Source of the DNA: Paracyclopina nana
Lineage: Eukaryota > Arthropoda > Copepoda > Cyclopoida > Cyclopettidae
Length of the DNA: 64,000 nt
Assembly: GCA_019096065.1 (NCBI GenBank)
Contig: JAGUCH010000004.1
Location: 2,356,001-2,420,000 of the forward strand
Reading direction: 5' to 3'
The position numbers were made by a program, and so were the translations under genes. Of this stretch, positions 24,301-36,300 are shown in pieces (position 1 is the first letter of the stretch; each line of letters starts with the position of its first letter). The notes beneath the pieces are model-generated. The model saw only the letters and a list, made by a program, of their open reading frames with translations. It had not been told where the DNA came from and made no database searches.

Positions 24301-27300
24301 ATTAAAAGAACCCAGCGAAGACTGGTTCCATTCGTAGCTACCAGAGTGTCTGTGGTCAGAGAAGCTACAAAAGCCAACGAATGGCATTACATAGCTACAG
24401 ACAAAAACCCAAGTGACAAAGGCACTCGAGGCCTTAACTTTGACGAGTTCGTGGCTGAATCAAAGCTCTGGTTCAAAGGACCAGATTTAGAAAGCCCAGA
24501 TTACAAAATCGATTCCGGAGACGAATTCGAAGTAATGCCGGAAGAAGACGCGGAAGAAATACGAACTTCCATAGCCAAAATATGCTTATTCAGCCATCTA
24601 AAGCTGAAAAACTTCTACCCGTCAATGTCATTTGACAAAATAAGAGGTCTGTTCAAGCTGAACGCTGACTGGCCCGAAAAGAGGCCTAACACGATGGAAT
24701 ACGTGTCAAAATTAAACAAAAAAGTTCTATTCAGCCACGAGTACTTGGCTTTCAAATACAATGATTTGATGAGGCTGCTGAAACATGTCTGGCGCCTGAT
24801 GGGCATACGAGACAAACTGGCCTCAAAGTGCATTGAAAAGCACGATGTAGCCGATAGAAAAAACGTCCTACCAGTCTTTCAGCTAAAGCAAAAGACTTCA
24901 AAAGTGCGAGACATGAAACATGCACTGACTTTTGTCATTAAAGAAGCTCAAGCGGAAGTTTTTTCAGACGTGAATTCTCACCTGAAGGAAGAATTTCGAG
25001 CTTTCAATGCCCAAGTAGATGCCAATGGCATCATACGCGGGGAATCCAGGCTTGAGGGCATGCAAGCGATCTCTGTGTATCAAAAAAGGCCTATTATGCT
25101 GCCTAAAAAGCATCATTTGACGTACCTAATAGTTCTGAACATTCACGAAGTGAACCATGCCTCAGTCAGAGATACTATGAACGAATTTTTAAAGTTCTTC
25201 CACGTGAAAGGACTGAGAGACTTGACAAAAAGAATTGTCAGACACTGTGTTCAATGCAACTTGACCAAAGGTAAACCTTATCAGAGTCAACACATGGCGC
25301 CTTTGCCTGACAGGCATCTAGAGACACTAAAGCTATTCGAGACCGTCTCGATAGATTTTGCAGGACCTGCAAAAGTGCAAATTGGGCGTCCAATATACAA
25401 GTATTACTTACTTATCATAGTATGTCAGCAGACACATGCTGTCCACATCGAAATGGCAGAAAGTATGGCCACAGAGCATATTCTGACAGCTCTACAGCGC
25501 TTTGCAAGTAGGTACAGAATTCCCAAGACTGTCAGATCTGACAATGCGCCCCAGTTCTGCGCTGCAGAGAAATTACTTGTCCCAGACAGACAAAGCTTAG
25601 CAGAGACGATGACAATCGAGCATTGGGACTACTCGCCAGTTTACAGTCCACAGAACAATGGTTTGGCTGAAAAAATGGTCCATTTAGCAAAAATGAGGCT
25701 GCCAGACTTAAAATCGTATGAATTTACGCTGGATGGACTGATGACTTCACTGGCAATGATATCAGACTTGATAAACGCGAGGCCAATCGAATACATCCAG
25801 ACAGACGAAGTAGAAGGCCTCCTCTGCATCAATGATCTCTTGAAGTGCGGGATCGATTTTGACTCGAGCCAATTGAGGCTGCTGAACGAAAACAAGTTCG
25901 CGAACTTGTACTTGAACATACGTGACGTCATCGACGATTTCTGGAAAAATTGGACGTCAAGTATAATAAACGAGTTAAAAGCTTACCCGAAATGGACTGC
26001 TTTTCGAGATGACCCAAAATGCGGGGAAATCTGCATCCTAATGGAATCGAACGAGCACGTCCCCAGAAGCTCATGGAAATGGGGAAAAATTCACAAAATT
26101 CTTCGTGACGACGATGGCCTGGCTCGAAAATGCGCTATGCTAATTGCCAGGAACCAATCCAAGATGCCAGGCTTAGAAATAAAGCCACCAAGGCTAGAGA
26201 CGTATTCAATACGCCAAATAATACCTTTAAATGTACTTTACTAAGGTTAAAAAGTACAAGGTTTCAGTTTTTAAAGAGCCGTGACTAGCAAAAAGCTGAA
26301 AAGTAAACAAAGTCTCGAAAGAGATGTAACCGCGTCCACGATTCGTCAAGGACTGATGACGTCACTCGTGAATTCTTCACGAGGCGGGGAAGGATTCGAA
26401 CCGTGAACTGCGCGGCAAAAAGCCGTAAACAAACAGGGTGCGAGTTGAGCAAACGTCACATGGCGTGAAGACCAATTCCGCTACATAAGAAACACCCGGT
26501 TAGATTGACACGTAGGTAGCGGCAATAAATCATCTCAACACAGGGCGAGCTCCAAGGTTACAAACTCAGCTTTCCCACTATAAAAAGCGAGTCTTGAGGA
26601 AGACAAGCATCATTCCAATTCTCGCAACGCAACCGATAAGTAGTATCGAAGCTCCCCAAGATGGCCCACCGAAGCAGCAATAGCTACGTCAAACACCGCC
26701 AAAGCTACCAAACAAAGCGAGGCCCGGTCCCGGAAGAAAAGCGGTACCCGTTCAACATTCCCCCGATATATGTGAGGGACCTGAAAAGTAAAGGTATGGA
26801 CGTAGCTTCAGCCTTTTTTGACCCGAAAAACCGCGTATTAGCGACCCCAGAAGTGGCGGGTCATTTTTCAAAGCTGACAATTGATCAGCTCAAGCAACGT
26901 CTGCCGTGGACAAAGCTTGACGAAGCGAGGCTGATCTACATAGCCAAAACCCGATTTGAAGATGCGTTGAAGCTGTATCCGGACTTGTATAACGCATATG
27001 TAAACGAGGCCCAGGCGATGGGTTTCACCGGCGATCTGTTCAAGCTCAGGCGTGAGCGACAAACCGAGGACGATAGGGAGTTGGCTCTGAAAGGTCACGT
27101 CTTCCTGAAAAGGGAACGAGAAACCTTGGAGCGCATGATTGCCGAGAAATCGGGGTCTGCATTAGCGTCGAGAAAGTCGAGCTCGGGCCCCTCGAAGCTG
27201 AGGGGTGCTGAGAGCCTGCCAAGGAACCACGCCATCTCATTCTCGTTCAGAGACCCCAGGACTGACCCGATCGGCTTGGCATCCACACATTCCGGATCAC

Positions 27301-30300
27301 AGGCAGTCGTCGTCCCGGTGACTGGCCTAGCGCACTTGCTCAAGAAGCACCCTGACGTCAGCGTACAGGACTTGTTTGACTTGGATCCAAAGCATCAAAT
27401 ATTTACTCGCCGCGCGCGTGACCGGATTTGGCGAGTTTCGATAAACAAAGCTCCGAATGTCAATTACTAAGAGGCTTTTTCTGCTCCCAAAAGGTGAAAA
27501 GGTGGAATGTCAAGCGAGCTGGAAAGATGGATCTCGGCATTACTTGGTTGGGAAATTGGACCATCCCCATGCGACGACGGATGAAGATAAATTCCGATGC
27601 TTTGTCTATGAATATGTGGATCCTCTGAAGCCCAGTGAAGGCCTGTATCTGGCCCAGTCCGGAGATGCCACCTGCAACGGCCTCTTCTCCCCTCATGAAG
27701 GCTCGAGGACCTTGAGCCTCAAAAAAGGTAAATAACTCATACTAATTAAGGCAGCTAGCTAGGTCTGTGCCTAATGACATTCCACTAGCGCTCGGCCTTG
27801 GTGCACAATAACGCCAATGGCACTCACTCCTCACGCTCCTCTCGGAAAGTGGGGACAAAAAAAGGTTGCTAACCAATGATGCCATTGAGGCCAAGGCCCA
27901 CTTTAAAAAATGGCTCTTCTCCCATTGTTAGTGGGAAAACGCCCTCCCAGATAGCCGAGGAAAACCTACAGCCCAGCAGTATTGATAAAGGAAAGCCTCC
28001 ACGTGGATGTATATATGGTCATAATGAAGATAAAAGTAGGCATGAAATTCCAGGGGGATTCAATTGTTGTTACAGTGCTTTAGAGTTGCTGTGTACTGCT
28101 TGGCACGCGCAGTGCGGAAGCTCAGATTCTTTGGCCTCCATCGTGAGCATCATCCTCTTCATCTTCAGTGTGTGAATGAATACAGATAGATGCACAGTTG
28201 TCATACCAAAAGTAGTTCTTGTCTCATCTCCGGTTTTGCATAATGTTGTTGTTCTTTCTAGCTAGTGCATATATACAGCTATATACTGTGCCATGTGTCC
28301 CACCAACATCCTCCTTTGGGAGAGGAATTTGCCAGATTTCTCCTACGGTACACTCGAGGCTAATCTACTTAGGATGGAAACCAATACTGAATCTACAAAA
28401 AAAAACTGGTTCACAATTGGCCTTCATTGTTGAAGAAGTACTACTTCTACCACATCCTTGGATATTTCTCTCAGCTCCGCTTTGAGAGGAGCTTCCTTCC
28501 TGGGGGGAAAATTCAATTATCTTGTGGTTCAGAGATATCTAGCTGGGATAGCCCAAATTAGCAAGTCTATGAAAGCCCGAGCAAATCTAGGATGTCCACT
28601 TTTTGCCAGCCTTGAACTTTTTGTGGGAAACCATAAATCCTGATATGAATGCAGGAGGATGCTCGAAGAAAAGTTTCCTTCATCAAAATAATGCATTTTC
28701 CTTGCATATGGGGCTTTTTATGTCACTTTTGTTATTTTTTCGCGGAATTTTCGTACTTCAATGCACTTTCGGGCGGATCTGCTAGATTGCATTTCACAGA
28801 GGGATAAAATTCGTACAAGGTTGGAAGCTGTACAGCTTTTTTCGATGCGATTATTCTCGACCCAATGTGAATCTTTGCGCGTTTTGTGGGTGGCAAAGCA
28901 ATAAAAAGCTCTCTTATTTTTTCTTTGCAGCCCCTTCCAAAATTGGATGCACTTTTCCTCCATGGCTGGAAGAAAATTCGTGGTCCACTGTGGATGCGTC
29001 TTTGATGTGGGAGTTTTCAGGGCCCAGTAATTTAACATGGATCAACATGACTACTGTGACAACAAACAACTTTGGCGGGATCACTTCCTATGTAGCTCAT
29101 CAAGAGAGCAAAGTTTGGTGCCATAAGATTACGAGCTTAGATAATGGAACAAATAAGCAAGCCGAAGTAATCCTCTACAAAACTGAAGGATGGTGAGTAG
29201 GCTCTTGTTTTTAAGGCTAGCTCTGAGTATTGGAAATGATGACTGGTCGATCTGCAAAGGTCCTAGAATATCCGAAAAGTTTTGCCAAGCATTCAGCCAA
29301 TAGGAGTCCAAAGGCAGCCAGAAATCCGAGTCCAAGAACGAGAAATACACTAAGGCATTGATTGAACCCGACTGACTCTCCGCCTATGGTGGAGCATTGC
29401 TGGTGCCGCGAGGAGCTGCTGCCAAACTTTGGCAGAATTACGCCCAAAAAGCCCCCTTCGAAGATTTTGTTCACATGAAAGTTCAAGAGTTTGTAGTAGG
29501 GAGAGTGCTTCACCAGGGCATAAGTGGCTTGTTGCTGATCATACTTGCCAGGTGTTGCGATCAATTCGCAAAACTTGTATTCATCTGAAATGCTTAAAGG
29601 AAAGTTGGCTGACGTTTGAAGGGTGCCAAAAAGTAGATGATGACACTAACCTAATGCTGACGTAATCAGAGTAGAGAGCAGTGTTTTCTTGGTTTAGCAG
29701 CAGGAGCTCTTTTAGATGAGGGTAAGCTGCTCTGTAGGCCTCCAAATGAGGCTTGATTTTCTTCTCGTGAATCTCTCGTCTAATTGGATCCGGAGACCGC
29801 CTGAACAAATCCTCAATTGATGAATCTGGAATCACAACCACTTTGTAGTCAGATTGTAAAAGGCTTTGAAGGTTATTGAATGGGAAGGCCCAAATTCGAG
29901 CTGTGAGAAAGGAGCACAGAGAGGCTTCGTAGTGGGTCATCATGACGAGTCCATTCATCATTATCCTGTATATACGAACTATATTGAAAGTCCATTATTT
30001 TGTGCTACTCGAGATTGGCTCACCAAAAAAGTGCCAGTCTGGCTGAAAAGCCTTCAGGATATGAGCCCCAGGGGTGCTTCGCAAATGATCTCATGGTCAG
30101 GGTGAAAGCCCTGCCCAAGGTTAATTCATTTCGGAGCTTTTCCTCTGCTGTCCCAAATCTATGATGTAGTATGTTAGCAAGTTTCAGTCTCATTAAATAT
30201 GCTATATAGTACTTGATGATAACCCATAAGGTCAGCATGATTATGCTTGCCAAGAGGATGGGAAGCAGCCATGCCAAAGGTTGGAAAGGCTCAAGATAAG

Positions 30301-33300
30301 CCATGTAATTAATTGTATTTTGGGGGTTCTTGATGAAAAACTTGTAGTCAATCGTCATGATGGGCATCATGAATTGCACCACCGAAGTCCTGGCAAAGCT
30401 GAAGGCCATACCTGCCATGTCGACCTTGTGGTCGATCAAATCCCTCACTAAGCCATTCCATGTCCCAGTAGCTTCATCCACTGTGCCATAGGACTGTCCT
30501 GGGTGCACACTGTACGAGCAGTTCAGGATCATCTGGAGAAAGACGAGATTAAGGTTTAACCACAAAGGGATGGAAATTAGAATAAGCTTGCAGTTAGGAG
30601 ATCCAGGATGTCGTATCCAATTCCGCCTAGTAATTTATACGAGCCATCTGGCAATTTCTTAAAACCATTTACAATTGGGGGATGATGGACAAATGCAATT
30701 TTGAACGTAAATCCCTGAAAAAAACCCCGCTTCAATTCAAAGCATATTATATGGACTTGAGTAATTTTGCAATACATTCATGTCTTGTCGTCGGATGTAT
30801 TTGTCATCGGGTATTTTGCTGAATCCAAAGGTCGGATTCCAGGTGGTCAAAGCCCTGAATTCGACCTGATCCAGTTGATAGATCTCGAAAATCTGAACTG
30901 ATCCATCTGTTTGTGAGATGGAGCAAAAAATGTCCTCATCAAAGCTCAAGTTCTGGGGTGAAAAAGCAAAATACATCTGATCCAGAGTCGCTGCTTCAAA
31001 CAGCCAAAATCCCTTCTTCCAGCCTGGAAGTTTGCTTATTACATCTCTAATGGACGTCTCGTCCGCATATCCCATGTAGACATTAAGATCGTCAAACTGA
31101 ATTCCTGCCTCTGGTTCACTATTGTATCGCACTGGAATACGTCTAAGGAATACGTCGAGAAAGTTTATTTTTTTAAAGTCAAATCTTAGAATGTAATGAG
31201 CACCTTTCAACTTTTTTGAGGAAATCCATCCTCGTTTCATTTTTGGGCTGGCCAAGTAAAGTCAGACTTTTCCTCTGCATCAAATGTGCAAAATCGTACA
31301 CAAAGTCTGGAGTCAAACGGCTCGAGCAAATCGGAGGAGCAAGTAGGAAAATACAGACGAATACATATGATGTATTCATCCTCCTGTATCTTGCAGAGCA
31401 CTAAAAAACCGAAACATTTCCATGCTAGCTGCTGCTGCTTCTGCTGAGAAATGGCCTCGTAAACCACAAAACCAAGTGCTGCAATTGTTTTCCAATACAG
31501 CTGCACGTCGCATAGAGAGTGATTACATTAAACTGTATTCCAAGAATAATGCCTGGTTGCAATATATGACCTTGAAGCTTTCCCTGTTGACATGCATATG
31601 TAGTATAGTATTGAATGAGGGCTTAAATTCCGCTTGGTTGATCACAAATCTGTGTACGGTATATTGAGCTGTTTGATGCTCACAACAAAAGGGTTTCTGA
31701 TATGCTGAAATAAGTGGGAGAAAATATTTCATGCACCATCTCAAGAGAGGAAGGCAGACTTCTTTAGAATTCCAGAGATAATACTACTACTACACCAGCA
31801 GCAGCATTGTTGTCGTTTTACTGCAGCAGCAGCAGTCGAGGCTTATGAAAAAGCAGGCCCTTTTCATTATACTTCTGTTTAGCCTGTGCCAGCTATATGG
31901 TAAGAAAGAGTCGAATTTGAGGCTTCTTTTGAGGGTATTTTAAGGGAGGACCTTATTTGGCAAAGCAACATCTGAGGCCTTTGGGGAGTTTGCCAAAAGG
32001 GCAGCAGTCGAGAATTTCCACTTCCACAAGCATAATATGGAGCTCATAAATCAGAAACTGAGCACATCTTTTTGTTACGACCATGAGGACGACATACAGA
32101 CATGGTATCATCATCAAGTCGTCTTTTCAGATGACAAATCTTTTTTAGTGGCTCACAAAAAAAGAGACGTAAAAAAAGAAGAAATTCATTAATTGATGTC
32201 CGCTCATGAAAATGCCCACTTTTCTTGGCGGAATGCATATTTAGGCAACAACTTAAAACGAGGCAACAGCTGGTAAGGACCAGTCGTTTGTCACGCTTAA
32301 TTGCTGTGAGCTACGTAGTATTTTGAGTGCTTCCAAATGAGCTGGTCCATCTTACCACAACAAAATGGAGTATAGTAAGGAAAGTGTGGGGATTGCATGA
32401 ATTATTCTAGAGTTTCCCATATTGGACTGTTGATCCCCTTAGCGCTAGTATAATCTTGAAGAAATTGCGGGAGAGGGCTCAAGTTCCCGGCACTCTTGGT
32501 GAGAAACAATGGCCTTTGGGAATACATAGAGCATTACGCAGGGAAACTACTTCGCATTCGCTCTAATGATGCAATGGATCATTCGAACGACGAGCTTCCC
32601 CCCTTTCGGCCAGATCACATGGAAATGAAGCCATTTTTGCTTTTGCAATGGCATACCCCTGTAATTTCAATGAATTTAAAGTCGTTAAAATTCTCGCGTC
32701 ATTAACTTACCCATTATGGCAAATCTGAGTGAAAGCAGCTGCAATTAAAAGAAACTGTCTGGCTACTCATGCATTATTTGGGCCTGAGGCCGTAAACATT
32801 ACTACAGTTATTGTGACAAATGATGAAGTTATAAACACTTTTATGGCGATGCTGCTATTGCCTGGGAAATCACTGGAGCAAAAGGTGAAAGAGAGCTTTT
32901 ATTGCCTGCCCTAGAGCCATTTATGGCCCCCGAAAGCAAGCAAGATTCTGGAAACCGTAAAAACTCTAATATTTGCACACACACCACGCAGCAGCAGTAG
33001 TAGTTGTTGGTTGCAAAACTAAGGGCTTCTCCTTCAGCTGCAGAAGAAGCTTTATAGATACTACATATACTTTTAGCTAATTTGAGGCTTTCACTTCTTC
33101 GCAGCCTGACAACCTCTCATTCATTTTTCAGCTCGAGTGGATTTGTTTGCGCACAATTCAGCCTACTCGCGCCTGGAGTTTTGCGTGTCAAGCTGGGTAA
33201 ATTAAAATATTCATACCACATGCTTTTTTGGCGCATTCAGAGGTTCATTCATTTCTTTTAAGGTTCTCTGACTCGTACTTTGGAGTATGCCTGTGATGCG

Positions 33301-36300
33301 TCTCAATTTCGACATCACCCCAGCTCACATCTGCTCTTGTCAGGTAATGAACCATCATCCTTTATTTGAGCGGAGCGAAGCGTTTCTGCAAAAATTTTTA
33401 AAATTCATGTATAGTTACTTTCTTGCCTTGCCGTCCACGAATTTCGTTGTAGAAGGTGCTTCTAGGGTTGGCTAAATTAAAGATGCTATCAAAATTGCTC
33501 AAGCTGATTCGAATTAGTCGACCCTAACTGGCAGGCTAAACTTGTTCAAAAATTCATCCTTGCGTCAGGATAGGCAAAACCATTGTAATTAAGGTAGTAA
33601 AACTCTCAACTGATTTTTAAGAGACAAAAATTAAACCAACCCTAGCTAGCCTGAGCTTAACTTGTTTGAATCACTTGCGCCAACGACCGGTCACTTCAAT
33701 TATATGATGGAAAGCAATTTTCGCATGTATAATTCAGTTTACCAATTCGTCTCAGTTCATATTACTACACATATATAAAAGCTCTGACGTTTAACTTTAT
33801 CAAGTGACACACATTATAAAGTATTTTATAAGGTGTGTTGCTACTCTGTAACTGTGACATTGTCCAAGTAGTAAATACGATTGGAGAAAAAAGGAGAAAA
33901 AATGCCCTGTATGGGGATTGATGCCTGTACCTCAGGATTAGAAAACCAGCGCTCTACGGAGTGAGCTACCATTACAGTTAGAAAAATTGCTGTTAGAATT
34001 CCTTTTTATTCTTCTTCTAAGCTGAGCTAAGCTTAGTAGAGGAGTAGAGTCTCTATCAGAGATACCAGACAAAAATTTATCTAACAGATCTTTAAGCTTC
34101 AAAAGTGCCAAATTCAAAATGCATAATTTTTAATTGATTGAATAACGCTTTCAACTACTCTTGCCCTACTGAGGGCCTCTCAACCCAAGCCTTCAAAGTA
34201 ATGGATCAGATGCTAAGTCAAGATTGCATGGTCTGGTAACTTCATTAACATTTGAAGATTACTTTCCATCATATAAAATCGTATATATATGTAAACTAAT
34301 TATAAAACAGGCTTACAAAATGTCTGAGCTCATTTTGCAAAGTAAAAATCTCGTAGCATTACTTGGCTCTCGCAAGCTCGAGCCCGCAAAAATGCCACTC
34401 GATTTTTACTTTACAAAATTTGCTCAGCTATTTTATTAGCTTGTTTTATAAATTGTTTACATATATAAATAGATATAATTTTTGTTGCAACGGAATACTT
34501 GATTGCTTGCAGTAAGCTTTATTTTAAGCCCAGTTGCGGCGCTAGGGGGCGCTGCTAAAATTCGAACACCAAATTTTGGCGTATGAAGCGGGTTTATAGA
34601 AGTTTCTGCTTTTTCTTTATTCTTTCATATATAGTCAGAGTAATAAATGGTTACATTACAATCTTTCCAGCACCATTGAAGTAGATCAGACCCGAAAAAA
34701 GCAAAAAATCCAAAATATGGGCTCAAATTACCACAAAAAAGATTGCCATTCCCACTCACACAAATGCAGCCTGACAATTCTTCAGCCACTACAGATATCT
34801 TTAAGGAGTTATTTCTTTCCCTTTTTGCAAATTTCTTGCTGTGATATAATATTTTCAGGAATTCACTACAGAAACAGTTCAAAATTGCAATTTAGGTTTA
34901 GTTTAGATCATTACATAATCTAATGGATTTAAGAGCGCCAAGCATCTAACGCCATCTGTGGCGGCTTCGACAACTAAATCGGCGCAGTGCAAGCAATCAA
35001 GTATTAAGACAATCTTTCTGAAAGACCACTGAAAATATACAGGTAATTTGGCCGTAGCCAATGAACAGATGATGATCCGCTCAAATTATCCGAGTCGCCT
35101 TGGACATCTAAGTAGTACTGTTACAAAGCTGTATGCTGACGAGGATAGAGCCCCTTTTTGTGTCGCAGTACGTGATTTGAACGTATTTCTCTTTTCTAAG
35201 GGGGGTCGACTTCATCAGCCAAAGTTGTTACAACTGGTGATGAATCAAAGGGATGGATTCCAAGTGGGCTGTACCATGTGAAAAGCGACCCAAGAATCCT
35301 AACAGGATACCAATCTGGGCAGGTAAAAATACAAATCATGCTACCGAATGTATTATGCTGTTTCCTTATCTCGACATTTCTTGGCGTTTCAGCAAATGTC
35401 TGCGGCTGTGAGGGCTGATTTCCCCGATAATCCTGGGAAAACTGAGTTGTGTCAGGATGGCATGACCCCAAAAGTCATTGCCATGATAGTGGACTGTCTC
35501 ACCAAGCCACACTCTGACCTGGAAATGCGATCCACTTGCCTAGAAGATGACTTTCCGAAAGGTACACACACACACATGAAGTGGGAAAAAGTGTCGACTT
35601 TCGCGTGTGTGTCACATTGAATTTTTTGGCCCATTTTTGGTAGTACTATGAAAGCTTTCTCAAGTTTTTGGTCTTAGTGGTCTGATGGGACTTTTCTTGA
35701 AGAATTTGCATTTCAAATTGCATTCTTCCTCTCTCCTTTCCAGAATATGAGAACACCCATAGCTGGTCTGAAAATGGGACTGATTTCCGAGTCTACAAAC
35801 CCTTAGACAGCCAACTACCAAGTAGCCGCAGCTTTTGCCTCGCCTTCAACGCTCCACAAATGAATGTTGAAGGGCACAGCAGCAGCAGCAGCAAAGAGAA
35901 GAGCAGCAGCAAAAAATCAAAAGTTATAGCTGTCCAGAAGCTGGACAGCAATTGTCAGCCCAAGGATCACATCCAAAAGAGAACCATATCATCAGTATCA
36001 GAAGTGGTCAACCTTTCTTTTGAAGGTACAACATTATACTTTTAGTATTTATGCTCCCCTTGTGTCCTCCTCAAGTTGGCTGGATTTATGAGTAGGCAAG
36101 GCTGCATCATTGCATTGTTGGAAAGCGTTGATCAAACTTTGTGTATTTTGATATTGTGCAGCCCATCTCACTACATATATGTGTAGCATATACCATACAG
36201 TGTGGTCTTGTTTTTCATTCCAAAAGTTGGCCCGGACTTTGAGCAAAAGCAGCAGCAGCAGCAAAGTTTTTATCTTGTGTAGTCTATATAGTAGCCAATC

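Larger units (their letters stand above)
17735..27395 (+). mobile_element. BEL-2, BEL/Pao LTR retrotransposon lacking its 3' end
   Basis: It contains a 5' LTR, primer binding site, long leader, gag, broken pol and a third ORF. The left edge is an exact LTR terminus inside host exon 6. The right edge is not an LTR: the third ORF runs straight into host sequence at 27396. A 3' LTR was looked for between 26245 and 27395 and not found. Its protein sequence differs clearly from BEL-1, so it belongs to another lineage. Confidence 0.88.

Noticed and set aside
26245..27395. 3' LTR of BEL-2
   Set aside because: No sequence here matches the 247-bp LTR at 17735-17981, and no TGAAAGGAA or TTCCTTTCA terminus is present.
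31179..31255. An intron bridging the two frames of IR exon 1
   Set aside because: The only candidate is 19 nt, too short for a spliceosomal intron.
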